Positions 1 to 14,200 of a stretch of 64,000 nt of DNA are shown in pieces (the first letter of the stretch is position 1; each line of letters starts with the position of its first letter). Where the stretch lies: assembly GCF_020882245.1 (NCBI RefSeq), contig NC_083598.1, positions 36,493,858-36,557,857 on the forward strand, read 5' to 3'. Under the pieces are notes generated by a model. It saw only the letters and a list, made by a program, of their open reading frames with translations, searched no databases and was not told the origin of the DNA. The stretch comes from Rhopalosiphum padi (taxonomy: Eukaryota; Arthropoda; Insecta; Hemiptera; Aphididae). The position numbers and the translations under genes were made by a program.

Positions 1-168
1 AACATAATATTTACACTGTATTTATATTATGTAGTATGTTCGGTGTGCTTAATCTCACTAAAGATAAAATTTATATATTATTATATACAAAACAATAATA
101 ATAATAAAAATACACAATTTATTACTTTATATAACCAGAGGGCTCTGCTACCTACTTGCTTCACTTAC

Positions 169-226
169 CATGGGAGGTTCACTCCGTGGCCCAAGTGTTG
201 TCTCTTTGCATCTTGAAATCTTATAC
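169..226 (-). CDS. Probable internal coding exon of an unidentified minus-strand host gene
   Basis: On the minus strand a 58-bp, GC-richer block is preceded by the acceptor-like sequence TTTAAATTTACAG and followed directly by a near-consensus donor, GTAAGTGAAG. Two of three frames are open across it. One reads YKISRCKETTLGPRSEPPM after a single leading base, the other IRFQDAKRQHLGHGVNLP after two leading bases; the third hits TAA at once. I do not recognise either peptide. If it is an exon, the next exons lie below coordinate 1 and earlier exons lie further right, which would make much of this window intron. Against this, the polypyrimidine tract is weak, no partner exon was identified, and the plus strand is also open here for about 25 codons, so the block could be an old repeat fragment. 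The splice-like borders are seen directly; the exon call is inference. Confidence 0.35.
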
Positions 227-3200
227 CTGTAAATTTAAAATATGTGGAAGATAAAATATTCAAAATTCAATAATATATAAAAGAGAAGTAAAAATAAATT
301 AATAAATATTCTTTGATTTTATAATTAACTAAACTACTCTAAAACAGCTAATGTGCTACCCAAGGAAGAGTAGAACGTATTTTTAACAAAATCTTTAGTT
401 TTTATTTTAAAAATTTAGTTGCGTAATTAATATGTACGACCTAGGTGGTGATTAAAAAAATCTAATTAATCTATTTATTTTTAACCGTGTTAAATTAATC
501 ATTTCCTTCATATTAATTATGAACTTATTGAGTTAAATAAAGCTGACTTGAGTAATTAAAATTAATTTTTCCGTTTAAATTTCTCACTTTTGGAGCTAGA
601 CGTGCATTCTATGCATATTATGCAGTATTGACGATGAAATTATGATGTTTCTATATACATCACACCAACAGTTTAACCGACCGCTTTCACTTGATCGCAG
701 ATCATGCGAGCGAAAACCGATGGTGGTTTTTGTTTTAGGCGGGTTCGTCGCGGTTCCAAATTAAACACAATAGATCATGTCGTATTATTATAAATTTATA
801 AATATACTACCACGTGATAAATACTATATAACGCCTAATTGAGGTATATGTTTATAGGTATATTAATATATTAACACAAAACATATACCATGGTTAATAG
901 TTGATAGTTAATACGGTTTTTTTACGCAGTCAAAACCTCATCACTTCCTGACGTCTGTCTGTTACACTTGTTACAAACTTAGTTGCTACGTACTAACAGC
1001 AATAATAGCAACTAAACACTATAAGAAAGGAATTCAAAATAAAATACTAACAAAGTGTGATAATATAAATATAATAATAATAATTTACAGTCTAGGTATC
1101 ATCTACATATCTGAGTTTCTGAGTTCTGACTGATAAAAACGTACAAATCCTTATATTCATATAAACGGTACCGTGTAATATTCGTAATTTATCATATTTT
1201 TTTATTGTATTAGTTCTTATATGTGCGTGCACACAAAACAAACACAGTTTCGTAACTCACAATAGGTTTTGTAACTAAATTAACGCACACAATTATATCG
1301 TTAATCAACCGCAGGTTCGTCGAGCGTTAGATTTCGCTTAACCACTAGTACAGTTTTCTCACGTTGTATTTTATTGTTATATTGCATAATATTTTAATTT
1401 ATAATTATGTTGGTGTCAGTAAATTATGCGTTAGGAAAACTTTTTCCCGTAACTATAAAAACTAAAACTAAATAAAATCTCGGTAGATGAATGTTTAGAA
1501 ATGAAAAATGTCTAATATACGATCACCAGTATAATATAATATATATAAGTATATATAATTTCATATAATAACTAATCTGTATACACGAGTCCATGACTTA
1601 TGATGATGCTCCTTCAGTAGCGTATTTACGGGACTATACGGAGACTATAGAAGAAACTGGACACCGTCCATTAATTCATAGTAATTATATTTCATATACG
1701 AGAAATCTGCTTATTTTGATAAATTATCAATCAAGTAATTTGAATAATCTCGAAATCCTAGCTATTTATTAAATACCCACTTAACATTTATTTGAAATAT
1801 TAAGCCAAATAAATAAAATTAAACAAATGCATCTGAAAGGCTAACATCGTTGAATACTAATTTGGTAATTTTGTTATTCGTAATTATTTTTGAATACTTT
1901 ACCATATACCTATACGTATTCATGAATATTATCAGTTTACACCTATAAATTCCCGTTGCAAGAAGGTACGTAGAAAGCCTATTACAAATGTATAGTAATA
2001 CCACTGAACGGTCAATTATTTTTTCTATTTAATCTTCAGCCAATATTGGTCACCATCCTAGCCAATCAAATGTAAATCTGTAAAAATAAACAATAGTAAT
2101 CATAATAAAAATAAAACGTATTGAAAGTTTACGATTATAAAATATGAATGTCATAGATATCCATATTATACAACGAAAATGTTTTTATAACATACTGGTC
2201 TTAATTGCATGTACGTATTAATAAAAAGCATACATTTATTTTTGTTTTCATAAAAATTTGATGAAAAACTAAACTTTATACAGTAGTAATGCATGGCATC
2301 TGTTCGCTTATAATAGCTAGTAATTCAGTCGTTACTCATAAAAAAACGATAGCTGATTGTCGGTAAAAATGTCGACCGCCTATGTTAAAATTAATCTTTA
2401 AATTCTTTTCCTCAAATGTCTTTAACAGAAATTTATATTATTTCCCTATTAATAATATTTCCTAACTGAGAGTACCTAAATAAATCAAAAATCATAAATA
2501 GGGTTAATATTATAAAAGCAAATTAAAGATGAGATAAAAGAGCGTTGGAAAAGCACCTATATACTCGTATAGTTTGAGGAAGAAAACGGAAAGGTACAAA
2601 TCCATTATAGAGACATGTTAAAACTATAAAATATGTAACAGTTAACTTGAGATTACATTGTGTGTGAAATGTGAACCAATCGAGCTATTTCTCAGTTTAG
2701 TAAGGAATATTTGTGATTGGTTGTTCTTCTTCGGCCAGTGAAGATAGATAGTTGTGAGGATTGTAGGACATGAGTGCAGTAGTTATACCAGAGGAGATAG
2801 AAACATGTAGAACTTTCGTAAATCTGTTCGGTTTACGAGAAGGCGGACACGTACGGTATAGTATGGCCATCAATGAATCACGTATAATATAACATAGTAC
2901 CTAATGCTAAAAAATATTATATACTTACTGAGGTTATAACAATAAAATGTGTTTTCTGTGGTTTTATTTACCTATAAGTTATGCACACTTAAAGTGGATC
3001 ACGTATAAAGTGATAGGAAGAAAAACAAGAATGTATATAATACGAAAAATAACGAACCCAATATAATATGGTAATATGTCTATAATCTATATATAAACAA
3101 TAATACAGGTAATATTATAATGCGCTATTATTTCGAGAAAAAATTTTCAATTCGAAAATGCTTATAAAATCATGACCTTTGTTAAAAATCAATATGTTAA

Positions 3201-5200
3201 AAACTCAAAAAAACGTTGATAGATAAACCTATAAGTACATCATGTTAGTAAGATGGTGACAACACATGTGGATATAACGTTCTTCTTCAATTCTTAATTA
3301 AATATTGCTGTACGCGCTTTACATCATTTCTTCATAATAATATTTTCGTTCCGGACTAAATGCCATTTCTAAACGATTCTTCAGTGCTGCGGAGGTCTCG
3401 TATAATACATATACATCTAGGAAGCAATTACATTAAAACTGAAATCGAAAAAATATAAATTATGAAATAATAACGAAAGAAGAAAAAAGTATTACAATAA
3501 ATCGTCTACGTCGGTGTATAATGATATTATTATGTTGGACTGCAGCGCGCGGGACACCCTAAAATTAATGTATTATGAGCGCGACGGCAGACGTCTGCTG
3601 GCAGACGGGTAGAAAATCGTTATGAACTCACCCCGCAGAGATAATGGGCACCGTTTAAGTGGGTTTTTATTTCGTTATTGTTATTATTATTATTTTCGAT
3701 AACGGACTTGGAGACGGAAATTAAACGTCGACTATTATAACTCATGGAATTATTATGCAGTCGTTAAACATTCCGAAAATTATGTACTCCGCCGGATGAC
3801 GTCATTATGTGTGGAGACAGACATTAACCAGAACAACGAAATTATATAATTAGTGTTTTTCTTGACTTCTTAACGTTTTTTTTACTATTCCTACATAAAG
3901 ATTTTACGACCGATGGTCAAAAATTATGAGTTTAATTGTACAAAGTGACTCAATAATTATGTTACAGTTATTTTATCATATAAATATAATATGCGTATGA
4001 CATGTAATCGATTTTTAAATACCAAAATTCTTCAAAAAAATTCTTCATTATATGTAGTTGTAAAAAGTATATAGGTTCTCATTTAAATTTCTTAAGTTGA
4101 ATTTCCTCCCTCCCCCCCCCAAAAAAAAAATTGTAAAAAATATCAAAATTACTAATCATTTTAGATATTTATAAATTTATAAACTTTTGTATTAAAATTT
4201 TTCCTTTTTTGTGAAAATTTTATATTTACATGATTAAATGGCTAACATTTTGAATTGCTCTGTATATTATATGAACCTAATAGTAATAAGAAAAATTAAA
4301 CAAAAGTCGGTTAGAATTATTATTTATTATTACTTATATTACTACAACATTTGTTAGGTATTTACTATTTAGTCAGATACGAAATCTAAAAATACCTATT
4401 AAATTAAAAAAAACAATTTTCAAACAAAAAAATCTTTACGACATCCACGAAAACGATTAATATTTACATTCTATACAAGTTTATGTAAATAGAATAAAAT
4501 GAATTATTAATAATTTAGTAAAATATCGAGATTAATATAAACCGTACATAAATTATAAATATTTTCAATAATCGAATCTTACCAAATGATTATTCTAAAA
4601 CAATATAATTTTATATTAAAGATAAAAAAAATATAGATTGTTTTGTAAAAGTATTTTTTTAATATTAAATAGCTTTGAAGTGACATAATATGAATAATAA
4701 ATATAAAATAAATATATTATTGTGAAAACCCTGTAGAGCACCTTGATTACTGCAGTGAATAGCAAAACATGACTTAAAACATTAATTACGATTCTTGATT
4801 TGTACAGTTGGTTAACACAACAATAAAGTTTATGATAAATCGATCACATATACACGTAAATTGAACAAAATAGGGGGGGAGTATTTACAAGTAAAACAAA
4901 TTAGTTAAAAATAAATCTTGGACGGTCATGTAAAAAAAATATTTTTTAAAAATCAGTTCAGCCAAAATACACACAGCACACAGCTGTGCTTTTAAAAAAA
5001 ATGTTTGTCACAATATTTCTTTTAGCTCATTATTTATTTTTGTATACAAAATCAGATAAATAAAATTGTATTTTATTATACATACATTTTCTCACTATAA
5101 TAATATTATTACTATAGAAAATTTTTCAAAAGCTCACGGCATGGCACACCGGTTGACAACTACAGGTTAGGTAATAATATATGTATTTATACCTATTACC
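227..5200. other. AT-rich non-coding stretch, no gene seen
   Basis: This stretch has only short chance open frames and many AT-rich microsatellite-like motifs. A mixed poly-C/poly-A run lies near 4106-4130. A GC-richer patch around 3540-3610 contains the 12-bp palindrome GCAGACGTCTGC. No splice-bounded exon, RNA gene or complete mobile element was recognised. It is probably intronic or intergenic. Confidence 0.6.
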
Positions 5201-5236
5201 ATTGAGTATATATAGTATATACTATATATACTCAAT
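5201..5236. repeat. Perfect 36-bp palindrome, no spacer
   Basis: The left half ATTGAGTATATATAGTAT is followed directly by its exact reverse complement. Symmetry ends at the next base on each side (C versus A). The outer six bases of each arm (ATTGAG / CTCAAT) are not simple TA repeat, so the symmetry is more than a microsatellite effect. It could extrude as a cruciform. No flanking duplication was identified. Confidence 0.9.
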
Positions 5237-8200
5237 ACTATTACGTATACAAGTATAAGAAATACAGCGCATTCGACGAGTTTAAAATGCCGTAGTTTTT
5301 TTTTAACATTCGCGTGAAAATAAAAATATACTCAGTGATAATCGTAATAATTTATTCGCACCACTGTTGTCGTGTGCAGAGGTCCAGTGGTTTTATTTAT
5401 AATACAGTCGTGGACTATATGCGATGGCGTAATAAGTGGGTCTGAAACATCGAGGGGATAAACTATTTTTTACAACAATATTATCATACAAGACTGGTTA
5501 GCTGATATTATCGTACAGTCGTTTTGATTGTACGTACAATTGTCCATTGACAAATATTCCGGCCACCGATAGAGCAGCCGGGGCTACCCCCTAAGACCCA
5601 AGAGCCGAAATAACAACAATATAGGTAGTATTATTTTGAACGACGGGATAAATGACGATAACCCCAGTGAAAGGCGAATTTTGAATACGGCAGTGCTATA
5701 ATATGCAGGCTCATAACGGCCAATTTAGGGCCGCGATGTTATGACGTTTAAAGATTATAATAATATGCGCATAACATTATTTACGGCATTGCATATTACA
5801 TTATTAATTATTATTATTAAAATATGTATATAGTAAAAAAGAATAGATTACACGCACGTGTGTTTCTGATATACCTAACCCATACTTATTATATTCAAGT
5901 ATCATTTTTTAAGACATGAAATACAGTGTATTTGTGGTACGCACTTTTATAATACACCTATACCATGTTGAGATTTAGGTGTCACTTTATTTGTAATAAA
6001 CTATTATTATTATTATAGTTAATAATTTATACACTCGCGTAGCCGCATGTCATTATCATATTAATATGCCCATTCTTTTGTTCGTGATATAATTACGTTT
6101 ATAAATTAACCGTGTATAATTTTACAATAACTACGTGTTTGGTTAAAACGCCGTTGTTGTCCTGAGAATACGACATTATTATTATTATTATTGATTACAA
6201 TATAAAATGTTTGTTTACGCGTACACAAACTGTAAAAATCGAGATTAATATAAGAGTCAATTAACGCCTGGTTAATTTCGAAACCGTTATGCAGACGCAT
6301 AATCGAGAGTAAATAATATGACGACGTCTGAAATTGCCAAATTCCGTTCACAAAGGGATTTCGACAGTTTTGTCCTGTGTATAGTACCTAAACTCGCCGT
6401 ACTTTATCTTGTCGAAATCTAATACCTTCGTGTTATTCTCTGCTCGGATAAACGTGATAAATGTGCAAAAAATTGATTACAATTGGAGATAATAAGACTT
6501 AAACCCTAAAAAACTACAACCGACAAACGTAGACCCGCCTCTGCGCAGTCTTGAGGTAAATGTAATTTTAATTGCATTGAGAAAAACGAGCCACTCGGGA
6601 AGATTATACAAACGAGCTTATTAGACTACACCACGTAAAGTGTTCGTACACATAATATAATGCGATAATAATATATTATATATTATTATAATACTAATAG
6701 TTCATTGAAATTATGAAATCCGGCTCTTATTGTAAATGGGCATGCATTGTAAATTTATTTTTGTTTGTACGTAGAACAATTGATACAATGGTTTGCGCAT
6801 ATTTATATACCAATAGCGTAACTGGTTTTAGAGTGATTATTGTGCTCAATTACGTACACACTCGCGTTTATAATATAAATAATCGTATACGTTCACTGCA
6901 CATTAAACATATATATATATATATACGAAGTAAATAAGTAGTAGGTACTGCTATAACAGAATTCTATTGTGACATGAATCTATCGTTCCTCGCGGAAGCT
7001 GTGATTGCAGATCAACGATGAGTAGAGGTTTTTTTGTTTTTTTTTATCATTAAGCACCATTTCATCTCAGTGCCATACTACAAAAGGTGATTATTTTAAA
7101 GATAAACACTTTTTTCTCAGAAAGTATTAAACATTTAATTATGTTGTTTGATAACAGTTTTTTTAATTTTAAATCATTACAAAACAATTTAATTATTAAA
7201 AAAAAATGTAATTATTTCTTACTGTTATTATTTTTATAAGTGTTTTACTGTTTTAAACTAGGTATAGCATAGAATTGTAATTTAATATTTCTAAGCAGAA
7301 TATTTTTCTGAATAATAATAAGATTTATAAAAATTTATTTAAAATTAATACCTACTATACCTGTGTTATAATTAATTATTAGTAATAGAAATAGATAATT
7401 AAATTTTTGACGAGCGGAGTAGTGGACCAATATTTTGCGGGATACATAGGTTCCATTCCATTCCGCCAATTATGAATTTAAATACCTATAATAGAACTTA
7501 TAAATTATAACTTTACTAATCAACCACTGGTTCGAAGTTTGATTTTAATATATTAGGTATACATTGAGGTTCTTAGAAAGATATTTTACTTCAGAATATT
7601 AAACGTCAACAATTCCTAAGTAAACCCTATAGAATTAGGAACGTCAAAATTTGACTATTTGAGTGACGATATACGAGAAATTTTATAACGCGTTGGTCCG
7701 AATGAAATCTATGATTTTCTCATACGTTCAAAAAATAATCGTTGACTTTCCCTCGATCATAATAGTCATATTTTGTGGTGCACACGCACGCGTGTTGACG
7801 AACTAGTTTATTTATTTTATTAACACGATTCAGAAAAAATTGCAATAATTACGAATCGCACACATACAGAGGAGGCAATCATATAATAATAATAAATTTA
7901 CCGTGAAAGTATTCGGCACTTTAGAGAAATTTAAAAATTAAACAGTAAAACATATATTATAAATATCACAATGTTATAACACTTATAACACTTATGACCA
8001 GAAACTCGCGTGTTTTTAATATCTATATTATACCGTAATATACTGTACAATGCACACGCCTACTACAACTACGACGCCCGATTTTCGTGCAAATTAAAAA
8101 CGAAGTTTCTCGCAACTGCACGACGATAACGTTTTTTTTTTAATTAACTGCCCAAATCATTAAATAAAAAAATAAATACAATTTCTATGAACGAAAAAAA

Positions 8201-11200
8201 CCGTTTTCATTTCACGATAATGTCGCCTTTCGCGCGTACTTATACATATCTGATCAGCGATACCTACTTGTTTCAAGAAGTTTTTTACGATTTCAGTTTT
8301 TTGTAAAAATAATTATCTATCTCTCCTCGTGTCACGGGTATGGTCACAGCAAAATCGTGTAATAAAACCGTTTACCGATGATTTTCTTTCGGTATAAAAG
8401 ACACTAATCATATTTATATGAAAAGAAATGTGATTTTTTTATGTACCTATGCAATAATACTATATGTAGGCGAAAACATATACATATGTATTTTTTAAAA
8501 AATCTACATTTTTGCGGGAAAAGTAAAAATTAACTGAGACATTTTTGTGAGTATACCCAATTCGTTGATATCGATACAAGAATATAATACTAATATTAAT
8601 CATCTATGTCGGAATTATCATATACCTAGGTATAATGTTACCAAGTATGATCCAAATGTCCTCATGACTGTTAAAAACACGAGGCTGATCAGAGTTAATA
8701 TATTTCTGCTTAGACAGTCAATAAGCTTTTTACGTTACATTCTAATAATAACAATTTGATGACAAAATGGCAAAAATTAAGCTTTTTATTATTATATTAT
8801 GGTACGAATAAAGCCACTACACCAATGTCATTTTTTGATAAAATTAAAAAATTATTTAATAAAATATTCAATAGCACAGAGCACTTAAATATATATTAGT
8901 CTTTTCGATTCGAATAAACAGTAATAATATATGGTCGTCAAAATAATATACTTTTTAACATTGGCCATTCTTGCATCAAGTACCTACTTATATTTATTTA
9001 GTGTAATTTGGTATAATATTATAATATAGCCTATAGGTATATTTATACTAATAATACCATTATATATTTAAATAATTAAAATATTAAATGTCTTACAAAT
9101 CCTAAGCTGAAATTTTTATTTTGCCATTTTATACTTCAAACCGACGTTTTTAAATAGTTCGATTAAAAATTCGAACTCGTTCACATGTAGGTACGCATAG
9201 GTAGGTTCACCACGTTTTTAAATCGCTTTATTATAGCATATAATATATTTAATATTTTATTGCGCGATTGCCAGCGTATTTATACATAATACGTTCGCAA
9301 ATATAAAGCTACTATATAATGTTAAAAAATAAAATATATTAGAATATTATTATTATTTTTATTCGATTTGATTTTCTATGTTAGAGGCACGTGGATATAA
9401 ACGCGTATTTACTGTCCAATTAATTCGGATAACAGACGAGTTAAAACTTAAGACGACTAACATAATAATATTATAATGACGTACCTACATATACATAAGT
9501 ATAATAATATTCGTATGCAGGTTTTAGTAATTGAAATAAACTTGCACGTAGGTAGATTCTTGAAACATAATATTATCTACATATTATATATATTTAATTT
9601 TAAGTATAATTTAGTATTATTTTAATGAATATGAATGATTTTTGCGGCTGATAAAGAGCGCAAAACACACTGTTATTACTATCTGCAGTATTGATACACA
9701 ACACACATACACTGTGCTGTATCGTGAAAATATGAAAATTTTATATTTAAATGTGTCAGATCGTTGTGATACAATCTGTATCATAGGGTATTATATGAAT
9801 GGACGCAATAAGACAACACATTTTTCTTTTTTTTTTGGAGGGGGGCTTGGGCTATTTTTATAAAATATTAGAGAAATGTCTCTATTACAATATGATATAT
9901 ATATATTTTTACGTCGTGCGTCTAATCAAGTTTTTGTGTGGACTTAGCCATCCCCCAGCCAACTATATTTACGCCTATATATGTACACTTGCAGCGATGC
10001 ACACTGCACACCTTTTTATTGATATACAGTGAACGCTGCTTATTATAATCACGATGTTTTTAATGTTAACAATTGTATATTGTTATTTAAAAGTCTATGT
10101 ACCAACCGGATGTGCATACTAATTTATGTAAATAATCTTAGTTATTGTGATCAGTATAGGTACACCGCATCAGTTTGGAAGCCATTTTATTATAGAGATA
10201 TTTTTAAATTGTATAACAATCGTCAATCTCGATTATAGAGATTACAAAATAAACAGCAGACAGTGAAGTCGAGCTCTATGTCTATGAATTTAACAAAAAT
10301 AAGTTCAATACAAATCCGTACGCGCCATATGATAATATAACATCGACACCTTTAAAACGAGTCTTAGAGGTGAAGGATTAAGGATTCATCTATAGGTTAC
10401 ACCATCTATATCTTTTAAATTTCAAATAAATTATATTTATTGTCTACGAATTGTTGTGTTTTACGATAGCACAATATTATAAATTAAATTCAGCCAATTA
10501 GCCCAATGTCTAGGAACAACTATTAATACCATTTTTGCAATTTATATTCTGAATTGCGGTTCGATAGTGTGGAATCTTTTTCTACTAAACGATTAATAAT
10601 TTAACCGAACGGATCCGTCCGAATTTATATTTTAGTTATATGAAGATTATTCTAACTAAAAATTGACCGCCCTCAGTACTAACATCGTGGAACATTTTAT
10701 TATCTCGTTTCTCTTGATAAGAGGTTGACTAAGGGTGGATTAAAACATTTTGCTAAAACGATTGCCTAGAATGATTAATTCGCCATACGGTGCAACAAGC
10801 ACATAATATATATAAGTTTACAAGTTCCAATTGTCTATAACATATTAGATCCCGTGAGATATTCCATATTCCGCAACTCCCGTTCACGTTTTCTATTAAA
10901 TGTCTTGATTCAATATATGAAGTTCTCAAAATACATTAATTTGATAATCGGACATAAATATTTTTGCTTTGAAAACTTGTACCCACATCACTTGTTCTGT
11001 TTATGTTATAATTATATTTAAGTATATAATTGTTTGATATTTTTCCTTTTACATGCTCTTTTTTTTTACTGCATTCACGTTAAACAAAAAAATACGCAGA
11101 TTGACAATAACATATACATCTTATTTCCGTTACGAAAAGTTCGTTACGGCTATTATATGACTGTCGCGGCGGCGGCGGTTGCTTTATCGCATTCCGTGGA

Positions 11201-14200
11201 CTGAATATGAGCAGCGGCGAGTAGAACATTTTAGTCGGACGACCCGATGACGGGTTCGGCCGGCCGTAAAACCAATTTCCCCAAAACATGACAGCTCTGA
11301 TAGCATATACTATGGTATTATATATAGTAGGTATGTCGTATGTGTATATCATTATATAATATCGTCTTGAGGCAATTATTATATTGAATCTCTTCCGTTC
11401 GCCCGCGCGCAACACCGTAATGCGTCATATAATATGTATACGACTACGCGGGTGGACATATTTTTTTTATCATTAATTATCAACCGACGTAATGGTAAGT
11501 AGTGTAGTGAGAAAAAAATTATAATGTATATGCGTGATTTATGATGCAAATGGTGGAAATCGTTTGTTTTCACTCGGTCAATAGTATAATATTATATAGT
11601 TAGTTAATAGTTATTTTAATTTTATAACTGGAAAAATCGTGTCGACACCGAACTCGTGTTTATCTTGATGTTTAATAGTGAGGGAGAAAGAAAAAAAAAG
11701 AGAGAATAACATCGACCAAAAATTTAATAACGTTCGTCTAAACATATATACATAATATGTTAACGAAATAATAAACGAATATATTATTATTTTATTATAA
11801 ACGAAGAGTTTTGATGATCACCACTAACACATTATTTTCTGATGTTCAACTCGAAGACAAAATGTTTAAATTTCGATTAAATTTTTAAATACATTTATGT
11901 TAAAATCCATCAAATACTTTATACTATACTAAATCGATTATTCCACCACGGGTCATATTATTAAAAAACAACGACGAGAAATCACAGTTTTCGTATTTTA
12001 TTTTTATACAAAGTTTATGAGTATGACCTAAAATGCAATGATGAACATAAAAAAAAATCTACCATCAGAAATTTAAAAACAAACCATACAATTTTCTGAC
12101 CTTCACGAACTTTTATAAAGCGAATGAAATTCAACAAATATTTCTTATAATATCTAAATAGTAAATACGTAATTCGATTTACACAATATTTCATAATTTA
12201 AAAGTTAAAACCCACATAATATTATAATATGTATTTAAAATAGTTGACGAATTGGTTGAACAAGTTGGAACCAACACAATCACAAACGCTAAAATACAAT
12301 AACAAAGGTGAGAATTATTATTTTTGTTTTTTTTTTTTTTACTTTTGAAATATTTACTAAAAGTAAAAAATCACCACGTTAATACTATGAATTTTTGACG
12401 GATTTTATAAAACCCGAACATTAATATAGTGTTAACGCAACTGTATAATATATTTTATATATTTGATGGCTGTCGCTGTGCTACCCGCGCGCGCGCGTCC
12501 GTCATTACAAATAATAATAATTGTGATACGACTTCAGACCCCCCTCGAACTTTTGGTGTGGTCCGTGAAAACGCGTTTTTTAAGCGTTAACATTTCGAAA
12601 CTATACATAAAGGTAGGTACGCGTTGTACGTGTGTAACGTACGTTATACGAAGCAGCCACGAAGATAAATAACTGGTAAGTATATAGTAACCGGTGCTTA
12701 ACCCAATAATATCGTGTCTCGCACTCCGTCCATATTGTATACAATATTATTATTGCATGATCATTTTTTTTTTTTACATTTTTACGACGATGAGATGAGT
12801 AAATCGAAATACTTTAGACCATAAGAGACCATATTACATTATGTAGATACTACGCGTGTGCTGCAATATTGTAATGCAAACGAATAAACGATAATGACGC
12901 ATTTTCTGTGCGCTTTTGCTGCAGTCCCTGACTAGAGACACGCTGCACCTATTATAAACGTGTGCGAGACATCAATAATTTATATAATAATATACCAAAT
13001 AAACAACGTCCTATCATAATATATTGTAACGTCGAAAATATTAATTATTATTATTATAACGATCGGCGGTGGCTCATCTCCACCCGCAGTCCTGCAACGG
13101 TCTAATAGATCCGCTACACGACCACTACTTCTATAATAATAATAATAATAATAATAATGATTCCGAACTCTGTTAACGCGTATTGTTATTATAATATAGT
13201 TGTGCAACCGATTAAATTTATTGTACGGTAATAATTCGCCTCGTATTGAGTTATAACTATATGTTTATATATATTATTACATGTAGGTAGAAGTACCCAT
13301 AATACTTAACCTCACTGTACACATTATATATTTTATATACATTTTTATTGGAAACGGCCAGTACCGTCCGCTGTGATATTGTAAATCGTCGTAGACCATA
13401 ACGAGATAATTGCAAAAAACCTATAGGTCGTAACACGAACATCGCAGCAGTATATTATATATACCTATAATATTATAATGCGTACGGTACAATTTATAGA
13501 TTCCTATACCTATACCTAAGTTTATATACATATACCAATTTGAATCGATCGGCAATCGAGGTCGTGTTCCTTTTTTTTTTTACATTTTAATTAGATTTTT
13601 GTTAAATTGAATTCGATTTAATTTCCTTAATTTTCGTCATGAATGCGCGCGACCTTATACTATGGGTAAATAATTACGTCCGCGAAAGCGCGCTTTGTTA
13701 AACTTTATTTGAATACTACTAATAATAATACAATTATTGCCGTATTATATAATACCGTGTATAGTATACATAGGTGTACCAGAAATTCCGTAGTAGGAAA
13801 AAAACGAGCATCGTACCTAACCGATAATTAATTATATTATCGTCTATACATACCTGCAGTGCGAATCGTATCCTTATACGACGAAACTATAGTATATAGT
13901 CGAACACCTATAATAATATAGTTATCAAAATATCAATATCGATAGGTGCAACGTTTTAATCGATTAAAATAATATGAAATTAGAAACAGCATTTGTCGAG
14001 ATGCCATTAAACCGTGCAGACTATACTTATACGCAGTAATAATTAAAACAGCCGAATGAATACTGCACATACATATTATATAGGTGAGTAGGAATATGTA
14101 TTACACCGAACTCAAACGAATTATTATAATATACACGTTTCTAACTAGTCCTAATTTTCGAAAGTTTCATTAGTTTTTTAATATGATTTTTCAGAATGTC

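Noticed and set aside
12463..12690. Plus-strand first exon ending at CTG|GTAAGTAT
   Set aside because: The donor is strong, but the frame with an upstream start terminates just before it and no acceptor partner was found.
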